Below, in pieces: positions 35,091 to 46,712 of a DNA stretch of 64,000 bases. Where the stretch lies: positions 25,297-89,296 of the forward strand of contig LLEY01000217.1 in the NCBI GenBank assembly GCA_001414485.1, given 5' to 3'. The position numbers and the translations under genes are program-made. Below the pieces are notes generated by a model. That model did no database searches. It was not told where the DNA came from and saw nothing but the letters and a program-made list of their open reading frames with translations. Origin of the DNA: Calycina herbarum. Its lineage: Eukaryota > Ascomycota > Leotiomycetes > Helotiales > Pezizellaceae. Positions within the stretch are counted from its first letter, which is position 1, and every line of letters starts with the position of its first letter.

Positions 35091-37422
35091 ATGAGGTTCA
35101 TTTCATTTTCTGCGAACGTTCTTTTCGTTGCTGCTGGACTTTTATCTTCTATCACTGCAGAAACACCTTCCACAAACCTCACAATTTCTGCCAAAACATC
35201 GGAAGTGGAATCAGATAGTACAGCCATATATCATTCTTCCGAACCACTTCTTCTAGGAAATGATGGTTTAGCAGCGACGGGTGGCTTCCATGTCTTTTCT
35301 CTAGAACTCGACTCCAATTCAACTTTGACTCAAACGACTTCGAAAACACCTGGGAGAACCAAGCTTCTAGCTACCGTCTATGGTGTTGGTGACAAAGACC
35401 TCATTCTTACAATTGCGCAACCTGATAGTGTGATTCGAGCATTTGATTTGGATGGGTTTGAAGAGGTTGAGGAAGCGAGGAAGACAGCGCTCGGTGATTG
35501 GTCGGCTTTGTGTACTTGGAAGAGTGCTGCGAGTGGGAATCAATACTTTTACCTTTTTGGAAAGAAGCAGGTTGTTCAATATTTAATTCGCAAGGATGAT
35601 GATGATCTTGAGACAGTAGAGGTAAGCGCCATGTGAATTTCGCTGTTGGTATTGATTGCTGATATGGGTTTAGATTCACACTTTCAACGTTCCCATTGAA
35701 GCCAATTCTTGTTCTGCATCTGCAGCGACTGGTCAAGTCTATTTCAGCACCGACGACGGGGAAGAGGTTTATACCTTCAAAGCTACAGAGTCGACTGCGG
35801 TCCCAGAAGTCAGCGTTCTCGGAAAGGCTGACGACGACGTTACCGGACTTGCAGTCTATGTTGGTCAATCATCAGACTATCTTCTCCTCGGCCAAAAAGA
35901 CTCCATCCTCGTCTCATCAACAAACATGAGCATTTTGGGGTCCTTGAAGATATCCGGCGTCGAAGACCCAGAAGTGAGTGGATTTTCGGTATACCAAGGA
36001 AGTACCACCGATTACCCTACAGGATTCTTAGCATTTGCTTTGGAAGATTCCGAAAAGAAGCAATTCGGAATCAGCTCTTTGGAAACGGCTTTCAAAGAGT
36101 TGAATATATCTGTCAATACCAGCTATGATCCAAGTCCCACCAGCAAAGATCTAACCGAGACCATCTGTGAAGATTGCAACTCATCTGGATTCTGCGCTGA
36201 ATCAAGCGAAATATCCGCAACAACCAAATCGTGTGAGTGCTTTGCAGGATTTTCAGGAAGTTCTTGTAAAGATGTCACTTGCACGGATAATTGTTCAGGC
36301 CATGGAGAATGTGTTGGTGCAAACGAGTGTAATTGCGAGTCCGGATGGGGGGGACTCCACTGCTCGCTTCTTCTAGTCGAGCCAAAAATCGAAACAGCAG
36401 CGAACGGTGGTGATGGCGACGACCCCGCTGTCTGGATTTCTCCAATCTCACCCGATCAGTCACGCATCGTAACAACCACCAAATCCGAACAAGGCGCAGG
36501 TCTAGGAGTCTTCAACCTCCAAGGCGACCTTCTTCAAACTCTTCCAGCAGGCGAACCCAATAATGTGGATATGATCTACAATTTCTCCCTCGGAAATAAC
36601 ATCACGACCGATCTTGCATTTGCAGCATGTAGAGCAGACAACACACTCTGTCTCTTCGCCATGAGTTCCAACGGCACCCTTTCCAACATATCCGGTGGCA
36701 TTCAAACTCTCCCCGCCGATTACGAACCATATGGTTCCTGCTCATACAAATCGGCAAAGACAGGTACACAATACCTCTTCGTCAACAACAAAAAAGCAGA
36801 ATACCTTCAATATTCCCTCACTGCTACAACGAATGGCACACTTTCCACCACCCTAGTACGTAATTTCACAGGCGGTTCCGGTGGACAAGTAGAAGGTTGC
36901 GTAACAGACGAAGAAAACGGCTACATCTTCCTCGGTGAAGAACCCTCAGCGCTCTGGCGCTACGATGCAGAGCCAGATACCACAACACCAGAAGGAACGA
37001 AAATCGCCAGCGTAGCCACATACTCGGATTTTAAAACGGGAGATTTATACGCAGACGTTGAAGGTGTGACTTTGATCCCAGGGAAGCACTCTACTGAGGG
37101 ATATATCATGGTCTCATGCCAAGGTGTTTCCGCTTATAACGTGTATGAGCGCGCGCCTCCTCATGCCTTCGTAAAGACCTTTACGATTGTGAACTCGGAA
37201 GGTGGAGTTGATCATGTTAGTAATACGGATGGAATTACGGGTGTGGGAAATCGATTGAATGAGCAGTTTCCGAATGGGTTGATTGTGGTTCATGATGATA
37301 GTAATGAGCTGGCTGTTGGAGGCACGAATGAGGAGGCAAGTTTTAAACTGGTGAGTTTGGCCGATGTGCTTGGAGAGGCAGAGTTAGGAAGGGTGGACTC
37401 GGAGTGGAACCCTAGGGACTAG
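35091..37422 (+). CDS. Secreted beta-propeller 3-phytase-like protein with EGF modules
   Basis: Two exons, 35091-35621 and 35674-37422 (intron GTAAGC...TTTAG), 759 aa. Beta-propeller phytases release phosphate from inositol hexakisphosphate with calcium. The start MRFISFSANVLFVAAGLLSS is a signal peptide, so export is expected; there is no GPI or membrane segment at the C-terminus. Residues about 30-330 form a first, diverged propeller. About 339-408 hold Cys-rich EGF-like repeats (CSGHGECVGANECNCESGW). From about 420 a second propeller carries the stronger phytase signatures: DGDDPAVWISP, ADVEGVTLIPG, VSNTDGITGVG and GLIVVHDDSNE. A longer in-frame ORF begins at 35022, but the ATG at 35091 yields the signal peptide. 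The gene starts only 370 bp from the Helitron edge, apparently with its promoter intact. Several N-x-S/T sites suggest glycosylation. Confidence 0.93.
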
Positions 37423-38170
37423 AAAATTAGCTCGAAGCCCCCTTTTTTTTTAGAAAAAAATATCCAACACTCCTGCCTGGGATAATGGAAAAAATCCTTC
37501 GTGGAAGAATCGGCAATTGCTCTCTTGGTTCTTCTGCTGTCCCCAGAGCAATGACCAGATATTATTTTCAGAAGTACATGGATATGAGAGGGCAGGGCAA
37601 AGACTCGATGCTCAGCACATAAGTTATAAAACGAAATAAGTACTACTTGATCGATTGTTAGAGTGCCAGTCATTCTTTAAGGCTAGAAACCAACTTCCAC
37701 AAATCCGAAGACCTTGAAATGTCACCAAATGGAAATAGACAGAGGTGAGATGCACAATTTGTTACATATAATTTTCTCCATCGTAATAGCCCAACTACTG
37801 ATACTCTATGGTATTTGAAGGTCTCCAGATTTCATAGCAATTTTCTGCCAACGGATGCAGTGAAACAAATTCAAGTTTATCATAATTTTCTTTGCACAAT
37901 GATGTGGGGCCCTAACTGTACTCGACCCGGGGGAGCTCCAGAACCGACGAGGAAAACTTTTCCATGCCACCAAATGGGAGGGGGAGAGGGGAACAGCTTC
38001 ACATCTCTCAATCACAATGCAACCGCCTACCTAAGATGCATCAATAGGTAAGACCAATAGTATCGATGCTAAGCTCCGCGATCTCGGTTCATCAATCAGG
38101 GGGAGCGGAGCGGTGGGTTCGCACGTTGAATCTCACAGACCACATTTCAACGGGCCAAAAAAGTATCACG
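37423..38170. other. Convergent 3' intergenic region
   Basis: Lies between the phytase stop and the stop of the minus-strand modin-like gene, and holds both 3' UTRs. Short ORFs here have no coding character, and no repeat or RNA gene was seen. Confidence 0.5.
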
Positions 38171-39934
38171 TCAAATGATGTACACTGGCAATCGACAACC
38201 CAACAACTCACTCTTCGGGATCTGGACGTCTTTCTTGCTGAAATCATGGAGCATCAACCAGCACAACATCCGGAGAATGAGCATAGACCATATGCTGTTC
38301 CTCTCATCGGTGATATCGGGTGGCAAGTCACTTCCTGAATGGCTTCGTCCGGATTCTTGTGATGCTTCAGATACTTGTGATACTTTTTCGGCACTCGAGG
38401 ACAATTTGCGATCTCCCGATTTGATGACCGATTTGCGAATGACATCAAAGTATATGTCGATAAATCTCTTCTCTCGATCGACCGGTCGTGTGTGATTTAA
38501 TTGATCAAAGTCGGACTCCCCGCCTGGGCCTTTCCGGTTTATTTTGCAGAGAACGACCTGAATGTGTCTCCACAACACATCAATTACCCTCGACGGTGGA
38601 AGGTTCTCGTCTGTCAGGTAACTGCTAACCTTGTCAATTGTATCATGCAGGACGTCGAGTAGCATAGGAGACAATATATCTTCTTGCTGACCAACGATCT
38701 CTGTTTCGATTCTCTCGAGCATCCGAAGCATCATACCATTCGCTGAGAAATGTCTTTCAAATCGGAGTCGTTGATGGAAGGCCGACAATAGCTCTCGGAG
38801 CGAAAATGACTTTTTGTTCCAATGGAAAATTGTTGGGTTTGGGAGCATCCGGAAACAAGATCCCTTAAGATGGAGAGATTTTCCGAGCATACCCATCAGT
38901 TCGAAGGGAATGTGAAATAAATGTTCCGTCTTGCTTCCTTCGTCCAAGAAATGATGAGCCGTTGTAATATCACAACCAATGAGAACAAGCGTTTCTGCGA
39001 TTTCGTGCCTGCTCCCAAGCTGAAGCGTTGGCATATCCCCTTGCTTCATCGTGTCAACGACCGGGGGAGCCTCCATCGCACCGAGAGTGTCGTATCTGAA
39101 AATCGTTGGCACAAAACCAAAGCATAACTCCTTCACCTCATCTCTTGGCACAAGCCGGCTCTCTTCAAACTTTTGTCGCCCAGTCCTTTCAAAAGTAAAG
39201 AGAATACCCAGATTGTTTGCGTTGCTTCCGGAAAGAATGAAGCCATTGCCCTCCGCTCGATATTGGTGCCACTTTCGATCGAACTCCTGCCAATTTATCC
39301 CAAGTGCAGCGGCCACTTCAACAATATGCGATATCGTACTCGTAGCATACGGTTTTTTGATATCCTGCATGGTATCCCAGGACCGAGTCTTGGGTTGTAC
39401 GGCGATAGCGAAGGTTGGGGTATATTCCGGTGCTCCTTTGCGGCTCGTGGCCTTCCATTGTATTTGTTCCCATTTCCTGCTCTCCCTCTCCATTCTCTGC
39501 ACGGCAGAAAGGAGGTCCAACCAACTCGCGCGCTCATTGTCTGCCGTGTGAACGTCTTCTTGGAGTGCTATGATGTTGGGCATCTCGATTTCTGGTAACA
39601 TTGTGCGTGTTTGAGTGTAGGATTCGTTTGTACCATTGGCATAGTAGAGTTCACGAGTGGTAACCGGCTTTTTCTTGTTTTTCAGTGGGGCAACGAACAA
39701 AACGGGCGCTTCGAATTGCACTTCAAAACGGAGCTCAGATGGTCGGAATACTCGTCTCGTTGTGTTTGCCCACAAGCCAATGACTTTTGCACTGCAGTTG
39801 GAGTATCCGGTGGCGCTGGCATAGTATTGCTGTAGGACCTGGAGAGTCGTTGCAATGAGGGCCGTGACTGAGATTATCAGGGCAACGATGGAGGTTATGG
39901 CAGCAACATCGAGGGGCTTATCGGGATTGTCCAT
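38171..39934 (-). CDS. Modin-like fungal membrane protein
   Basis: Single exon, 587 aa. It resembles the fungal modin family, named from Podospora growth-control work, whose biochemical role is not established. One N-terminal membrane segment at about residues 10-34 (AITSIVALIISVTALIATTL) is followed by the family stretch LQVLQQYYASATGYSNCS and a short W-A-x-x-T-R-R basic motif, which suggests a cytosolic or lumenal body on a single anchor. Further family marks are YATSTISHIVEVAAALG, EFDRKWHQYRAEGNGFI and VKELCFGFVPTIFRYD. The C-terminal 80 residues are Ser-rich and less conserved. No introns, stops or odd composition. It is transcribed divergently from the GPI-anchored protein gene, sharing about 1.1 kb of promoter DNA. 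Confidence 0.85.
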   Translation of the reverse strand: MDNPDKPLDVAAITSIVALIISVTALIATTLQVLQQYYASATGYSNCSAKVIGLWANTTRRVFRPSELRFEVQFEAPVLFVAPLKNKKKPVTTRELYYANGTNESYTQTRTMLPEIEMPNIIALQEDVHTADNERASWLDLLSAVQRMERESRKWEQIQWKATSRKGAPEYTPTFAIAVQPKTRSWDTMQDIKKPYATSTISHIVEVAAALGINWQEFDRKWHQYRAEGNGFILSGSNANNLGILFTFERTGRQKFEESRLVPRDEVKELCFGFVPTIFRYDTLGAMEAPPVVDTMKQGDMPTLQLGSRHEIAETLVLIGCDITTAHHFLDEGSKTEHLFHIPFELMGMLGKSLHLKGSCFRMLPNPTIFHWNKKSFSLRELLSAFHQRLRFERHFSANGMMLRMLERIETEIVGQQEDILSPMLLDVLHDTIDKVSSYLTDENLPPSRVIDVLWRHIQVVLCKINRKGPGGESDFDQLNHTRPVDREKRFIDIYFDVIRKSVIKSGDRKLSSSAEKVSQVSEASQESGRSHSGSDLPPDITDERNSIWSMLILRMLCWLMLHDFSKKDVQIPKSELLGCRLPVYII

Positions 39935-41074
39935 ATCGAAGGAGCTTCGGGTTCAGGTTGCAATTGATTCTGGCAAAAAGCAAGCGCAGTTGTGGCTCGA
40001 TCGTTGATTCGCGCCATATTCAGATTTCTTGGGTAATTTATGTCGCTGTATCTGAAAGGAATCGTGAGATGCTGCAGCGAGAAAATTGAGGTCTTGTCCA
40101 GAGAGTTGGAGATCTCGAGAGAGCTGCTGGGTAGCAAGAAGAGTGGGTTTTCAGATGTTTCCCAAAAATAGAAAGTTGCTAACCGTATGAGGATTAGCCG
40201 AAAATGATGGCTTTACACTTCCACCAGCTTCAAGAAATGCTCTCTTCCCAGTCATCTTCTTTCTGCTCGTTTGTCATAATTGTCCTTGGGGGTTCTAGAG
40301 ACAACTTTGCTTGCGTCTTTGCCATCAGCTCTATGGCCTTTGGAATTGTTCCCATGCGTGTGCCATGTGTTCTGTACTCCTCCTGTACCTCTCACGATGC
40401 AGTCATATTTTTACATCCAACTTGTGGTGCAGTACGCTTGCAGAGTCTGAGAATCTTCTGAATACGAGATGAGCCTCATCTGAACCACCATAGCTCAGCG
40501 TCCAAGTGGCCGTGCTGGTCTGTCACCCCTCGGAATTACTCGATTCTTACTTCTACGGTAGCACCAAGTGGAGAGCAGTCAAAATCAACAACAAAATCTC
40601 AGAAACGGGTGGGAATTGCAAGTTATAACTGGCCAGCCATGCTCAAGAGCTGAATCTTGGTCCGAAAAGGCGCATTTTGGCGAGGCTTTCCTCCCGGCAA
40701 ATCTCAGCCGCAATGTCCACAACAAATCACGCGCTGTTGCTACTGGATATTCCTGGCTGTCAATGTCACTCTCATGGCGCGCGTGGAATACTCTCGTTGG
40801 TTGTTGGGAAAATAATTGTCTTGGCTTCAGAATGTGTGCCGAGGCGCATCTCTCTTTGGAAAGCTCCATGCAATAGTCTGCGCATGTCTTGAACTATTTT
40901 CTCTTTGGGACCAATTGACTCATGAAATGGGCGGGATGTGGTGTGCGTTGGAAATTTCTTTTATATTCTCCTTTCCGCAACTCTCTTTTTTTTTGGCCAA
41001 CCTTTGACATCTATCTCCCCACATTCGTTGATCTTCTTTAAAGCCAAGATTCTTCAGTCAATCCCTTCCTCATC
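39935..41074. other. Divergent promoter region
   Basis: 1.14 kb between the modin-like gene (minus) and the GPI-anchored protein gene (plus). ORFs on both strands here overlap one another and lack family features, so I treat them as chance. The last 60 bp before 41075 are C/T-rich, as in many fungal 5' leaders. Confidence 0.5.
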
Positions 41075-42227
41075 ATGACATCTCGCACAATGCTTCTCGC
41101 TCTACCGATCCTTCTCCAGGTACTGGGTGTTAATGCTGCTGGCTTCGCGGATATTCTTCTCCGAGATATCGTTCTTCCCCGATCTCCAGCTGGTGCCTTA
41201 GTTGGAGATGCCTTTGGAATTTTCGATGGAAGTCCAACAGTTGAAGCCCGAGCCCTGCCATCAGCTTGCAGCTTCGTTCTTGGAGCTATCGATTATTGTT
41301 CTTCAGTGAGTCCTGGGTGGATTACAGCACCGGCGAAAACACAAGCAACATGCTTGTGCTACAGCTCTGCCAGTTGGGCCCCAAGCATTTTCGACAATTC
41401 GGTATATTCCTGTACGTTGTCTCTGGTACTGAAAATGCATTCTTCTGCTAACCAGAACTCCAGGTGCACAATATGCAAGAACGGCAGACCCGGCAGACTA
41501 CTCGATAATTTCTGCATTGGGTGGATTCTGTTCCAGTGCCGGCAACGTTCGAGTAAACACTGTCTCAACAAGCGCTAGAACGACTGCCACTTCTTCATTC
41601 GGGACAACCACTGCCAAACCCACAGCCCTATCATCATCGCCAACCATAACTCCTGGGCCTACGACAGCTAAACCTGCCGGAACCACTACACCCTTGAGCG
41701 CGGCCCCCGGTTGCTCTACAATTTCTCGCCTCTTGAACTCGTGTAGCTCCGCGACAAGAGGTTTCACAGATCTTCCGCCAGCCAGCCAAGCCGCCTGCCT
41801 TTGTTACACGTCATCCTCGTACGCTCCAGGGAACTTTGACGACAATGTCCAAACTTGCGCAAGCTTCGTTTCGACTGCGACCCCCACAGCCTATCCGGTT
41901 TTCTCTGCTCTCCAGGACTTTTGTGACGTGGAAGGCGATGTTCGTGGTGGGGCTGTTACAGTTCCAGCTGGAAGCACGAGACAAACAACCGCCGCTTTGA
42001 CGGGCGTGGGTATCTCTGCTCTCGCTGGGCCGGCAACAGATGCTGTCACCACGACGGCTGGTCCAACAAGTGCGAATCCCACGCCAAATAGTGGGCCTGT
42101 GACCGTTACCGGAGGATCGCCTGCTACCACATCCAAATCTTCGGCTGCGGGTTTGGAATTGACGGCTTGGAATAACATGGTTCTGGGAATTGGATCGGTT
42201 GCCGTTTCTGTTATTCTCTTCCTGTGA
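41075..42227 (+). CDS. GPI-anchored surface protein with two six-cysteine modules
   Basis: Exons 41075-41411 and 41464-42227 (donor GTACGT, acceptor CCAG), 366 aa. MTSRTMLLALPILLQVLGVNAA is a signal peptide, and the C-terminal WNNMVLGIGSVAVSVILFL with preceding small residues is a GPI-attachment signal, so the protein should sit in the plasma membrane or wall. Two modules, about residues 65-135 and again encoded near 41708-41930, share identical cysteine spacing: C-x9-C-x17-C-x-C-x17-C-x21-C, both with CLCY and a following AP-x-x-FD. Thr/Ser/Pro-rich linkers suggest O-glycosylation. The cysteine count and spacing differ from the eight-cysteine CFEM domain. A structural or interaction role at the cell surface is inference; I do not recognise a named family. 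Confidence 0.87.
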
Positions 42228-43876
42228 GGATGGAATTACGATTTGTTTTTTTATGAGCGTACGACTTTGCTGTTTATTCAATGGAGTTTGACTCAGGAAT
42301 ACCAGCCACTAGTTGGATTCCTGGGGAGTCTTAGGGTTGTTAATGTTTGATGAGGTTGATAATTGTCTGGGCTGACCCACGGTATGAGCTGTCAATTTAA
42401 TGGTTGGCGGACGTGTAGGATAATGGAACGATAGACTGTTATTTATGTTTCACTAAAATGTTTTCGGGCTTCATACCTCTTTTTGAAACTAATCTGTTAT
42501 TCTCTTCCCGTTCTCTCGGCCAATGGCCCGCAAACACTAATTGTGCCAAACAATCTAGGAGAACTGTAAGTGTTCAAAATGGTTTAAAAGAATTCAAATT
42601 GCTCGACCTCTCAATTCAAAATGCACCAGACTAATTATTGAGCCTGTCCCAGAGTTTGAGAAAGATATCTGTGCTCGGAACATTAGCCAACGCTTTTATA
42701 TGAATGCGTCGTTCCTTATCTCTCTCCCCTTTTCGCTTAACCGACCGTCCAAGGAACCAATTAAAGGGCCAATTCACTGCCCATCCTTGCAAATTTAAGG
42801 CCTTCGTTGACACTAAGACAGCAGTGCTCGATGCGAATCCTCAAAACAAGGGTGTCGCGATCACAAGGTATAGCGATCGGAGGCGTTTCTCAACGCCCGG
42901 CTTCGCTGTGCTTACCTATTCCTGTATGAGATTTTCCGTTTTGGAGTCACACGAGGATCAACCTCCCTCAGTTAAAGAAAATACAGTATTTTTGTTAGCT
43001 TTAACAGTTGTAGTAGGATTACATGAAGAGCAAAATCCGAAAGATACTAGGGAATTTAATGCTATCAGCAAGCCTTCTCAAACGTTTCCCAAGCACCAAT
43101 CAGTCAACAAGTTACTTGTATTCCCTGTAAATTTAGGGCCTTCGTTGACGCTAAAAAAGCAGTGCTGCAATGTCGATCGAGAATTGATCAAAGTCTCCTA
43201 TTAGCTGGCAGCTCTCTCTTTAGAATAGTACTTTCATCTTCCTTACAACCAGCGTTACATTCAGGAAGGATTTGATCAACATATTCTCCTATGCTTAACC
43301 TTCTTTTCCGAATCACTTTCAGGGGGTGAAAATATATCAAATCGCAAGATTGAGATCGTGGGGATTCAACGCTCGGCTTCGTGGCCTAACCGCCCCGTTT
43401 CGATAATATACAAGAATTGGTAATTAAATGTACAAGATCTCGCTTGAAAATGGGAAAGCTAGTGTGGTCTTTTGTAGTGCCAACCCGTAAATGGTAGATG
43501 AAAGTCGGGGAGCGAAATCGGCTAGTAAATGTTTATTTTTCCTAGTGGGTGTAGCCATTCGTCGCGGTCGGTGGAGTTATTGTACTACTGATTACTCCAA
43601 ACCACTACGCAAAACGTGAAAAAGATAGTATGTATGTTAGTTGGCCTCGAATAATCAGCATTTTGACTTTGTCATTCTTCTGGATCGTTCCTACAATAGA
43701 AATCAAAAACCTGTCGGCTTCAGAGTGCTTCTTTTGTTACGTATAGATGACATTGGATGGAGAGATGCTTTACTGGTATTTTTGGTCAATTCATTATTTC
43801 GCAAAGTCCCATTACAATGGCAACAGTTTTCATTTCCGCTAACTTTTCGTTTTGATATGATGCCTTTTTTACTCAC
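42228..43876. other. Intergenic region with a direct repeat
   Basis: No supported gene. It holds the 3' end of the GPI-protein gene and then two diverged direct repeat units (listed separately), with further loosely repeated words GCCCGGCTTCG (about 42895) and GCTCGGCTTCG (about 43370). Confidence 0.5.
42751..43185. repeat. Two direct repeats, 340 bp apart
   Basis: 42751-42845 and 43091-43185 align with both ends in register, including TTTA(A/G)GGCCTTCGTTGAC and GCAGTGCT. Identity is moderate and there is no open frame in either unit, so they are non-coding and old, perhaps a tandem duplication of an unidentified element. Confidence 0.6.
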
Positions 43877-45901
43877 TCAACCAAAAGCCCTTTGAAATGG
43901 AGCTTTCCACCAAGGAACCTCCAACACGTGTGCCTTCCCCTCTTCTTCCTTCTCAAATCTTGAACGATGAGTAACGAGATCCATCTCCAAAGCTCTCACC
44001 CTTTTCGTTCCTTTCCACCACTTCCACCACAAGAAATTACCACCAAAAACGAACAATCCAATGTCCTTCAAAACAAATGTCTTCCCACTAAATTTGGGAA
44101 TAAAAGCATCATACCCTAACTCCTCAATCAGCAAACTCCCTTTCATTCCCATAACCCCAAATGAGACAAACATACCTTGAAACACCAAAATAAAGCCAAC
44201 CAGGACCAAGGCATACACCGCTCCAAAATCCTGCAAAACACCACGAAAAGGCAGCTCACTATCCAGAATGCCTTGTGCTTTCAGTCCCCGACGGAAAGAG
44301 AAGTAACATAATAGAATACTAAACCAGTTCAGAACCGCGAATACAGTGACGAGACTCATTAAGTATCCAAATGCTTTTGCGGAGGAGGTTGTTGCGTTCA
44401 TGTAGCCTAAGAGAAAAGAGCTCGATGATGCTCCCACGGCGTAATAGGGGACTCCTTTTTTGGAGGTAGTGCGGAATATGGAGGGGGCGAGGTGGTCTTT
44501 CGCTAGGCCGTAGAGACCACGAGAAGAGGAGTAAATGTCTTCGAAAGCTCATTAGTTGAGTCTTTTCTTTTGAGGTCGTGACTTACCTGTACTCGAGGCA
44601 GATACTGTGAAAACCAAAATTGCTCCATTCAAGATATCGGGAAGAACGTTGATTCCAGCCAATTTCAGCGCCACGACGAACGGCGATGCACCTACAAACA
44701 ACTTTAGCATCGACTAAAAATTAAAGCAGTATAGATACACATACCAGCGCCAGTCTTCGCTTTCGAAGCACCCAAAAGCAACGGACTGTTCGAAGGAACA
44801 GCCATTCCCAAAGTCAAAACCCCAAACACATAAAACAAACAGATTCTCCAAAATGTCTGTCGAACAGCAATAGGAATATTCTTCCGTGGGTTAGGAGTTT
44901 CTCCAAATGTGATACCCACGACTTCTGTGCTAACATAGGCAAAACATGACTGTACCATACAAGCCTAGAAACCGAGAAAATATCCGGGAGGTCCATTGAG
45001 AAGAAATTTATGGAATGCACCTGGATGTTTCCAGTAAGCGAAGCCAATTCGATGACCGGTTGGTGAGCCACCGAGTGAGATTATGAAGCAGCATAAAATT
45101 AAGACCATGATTACTAGGACTTTGATACTCCCAAGCCAAAATTCCACTTCTCCGACATTGGAAACGTGCAACAACTGAAACTCGGTTAGAATATAGGAAA
45201 TTTAAGAATTGAATTGGGGGTTGCTTACGTTGAGTGTAATAATCGCAACCCCAAAGACAGTAATCCACACAGCCACATTTATATCTGGTCTCCAATACTG
45301 AAGCACGATACCGGAAGCCGTCAAATTGCCAGCAAGGGTGATTCCGTATTTGATAGTGAAATTCCAGCCCACAGCGAACCTATTTCACAATCAGCACTTG
45401 CCCCTCTTCACTATTCACTCTTGACCTTTCACTCCAAAACCCAACACCAACCTCTCAAACTCGAAGTTAATGCGATACGTACCCAAGAGCAGGATCAACA
45501 AATCTCGCAGCATAACCCCCAAATCCCTTCTCCATAGGTAAAAACGCCGCCATCTCACTCATACAGGTCATAACATAATAAACCAAAATGTCAACCAAGC
45601 TGTAAGCAATGAACAAGCTTCCAGGACCTCCGCGCATGAGTGCCGTGCCGGAACCAATGATTAGACCGGTGCCTATGGCGCAGGCAATCGCAAACATGGA
45701 GATTTGACGGGGTTTGAATTCTCTTCGTAGCTTTTCTGCTTCTGGTGCACCAATATCTTCAGGAGGAGTGAGTTCTTCGGCAGTGAGTTTCCTTGCCGTC
45801 ACTGTAGTCTCTAGCTTGTCGAGAGAATTTGAGAGTGTTGATGGTGGTTTGAGCTCCATGCAGGTAGGCTCTGAACTATTGATCTCATCGGGATGATCCA
45901 T
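43877..45901 (-). pseudogene. Amino-acid permease (APC/YAT family) with an amber stop
   Basis: Five exons, complement of 45901-45483, 45379-45229, 45174-44745, 44691-44587 and 44538-43877, giving 1767 nt or 588 aa. It resembles fungal proton-coupled amino-acid permeases of the plasma membrane. The N-terminus is polar, then KPRQISMFAIACAIGTGLIIGSG begins TM1, the usual substrate-site region; VGWNFTIKYGI, ETPNPRKNIPIAVRQTFWRI and SSRGLYGLAKD are typical later segments. Codon 260 is TAG (44965-44967) in GPPGYFLGF*ACMVQSCFAYV, where the family has Trp, so TGG to TAG would explain it. Both sides stay in frame and conserved. A splice route that skips the stop would remove conserved sequence. It is either a recent null allele or a sequence error; substrate unknown. 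Confidence 0.88.
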
Positions 45902-46712
45902 TCTGGAAGTTAGAGTTGAGTTTGAAAAAAGAGTGCTAACTCAACGAGTTCAAATCTCAAACAAGAGAATATGGGGTAGTAGCAATTGCGTAATGTGGGG
46001 GATGATGTTTCCTCTTTCTATTCACTATTTATACCCCTCTTATGTCCACCAGCTAGTTTGCAGTTTAGGAAGCGAGATTGTTGCCTCGCTTGCGAAGGGC
46101 AGATGATAAGACCTAGAAATTTGGAACGTGACCTGATTAGCAAAAGCGCCCGGCTACTTTGCAAACCCATACTTCACTCTCTCGCCAAGGAAATTAAAAG
46201 TGGCAGTAAATAGTTCGGTAACTTCGGTTCGTACCTGCCTACCTAACCCTCGTTGTTCCGACTTTCTAGCTTAATTCATGTAGATTATCCTAAACACTTA
46301 GAACAATTTGAAATTATTTTAGACAGCTAGAACAATCAAGTTTAATTGTCCCAGAAAGTTAGAACAACGTGAAGTATCGAAGGTTTTTACTGCCACTTTA
46401 TTGTTCATCGCGAGCCCCTTTACCTCACAGAAATAATCGACGGACGATAGCGAAGAGGTCGTTGTATCGCTCAGCATATACCTTTTTAGCACTGTTATTC
46501 CTAACCATCGCTCCGCCAGGGAGAGGTAGACAAGTATACAAAATATATCTTCACAACACTTCGAATCTTTAACAAAAAAATACACCGATCGCGTTGCCGA
46601 TGGAGCTCCATCCCAGTTCTCTATTAACAACCATCGATCCACCTAAAAAATATGTTTTCCGGGTATACGTACTTTCCAACCATACACGCCATATACAACA
46701 ATACATACAAAA
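45902..46712. other. Intergenic: permease promoter, MITE, and 3' end of the XLF gene
   Basis: About 290 bp of permease upstream DNA, then a MITE copy, then about 300 bp to the stop of the minus-strand XLF-like gene. No ORF here has coding character. Confidence 0.5.
46191..46404. repeat. MITE copy 2 (about 214 bp)
   Basis: The left end AATTAAAAGTGGCAGTAAA is mirrored by TTTACTGCCACTTTATTGTT at the right. The interior repeats TTAGAACAA/CTAGAACAA several times. It is longer than the copies at 8954 and 52415; the CGG-to-TGG changes in its ends fit C-to-T decay. Confidence 0.72.

Noticed and set aside
38175..39598. Plus-strand ORFs of 106-166 aa over the modin-like gene
   Set aside because: Antisense shadows of one continuous 587-codon gene.
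40480..40570. tRNA-like words (TAGCTCAGC) in the intergenic DNA
   Set aside because: No acceptor stem or T-loop GGTTCGAATCC-type sequence at the right spacing.
44968..45174. Permease stop explained as the end of an intron (TTTCTAG acceptor)
   Set aside because: Any intron ending there would need a weak donor upstream and would delete the conserved GPPGYFLGF region, and the frame is continuous across the TAG.
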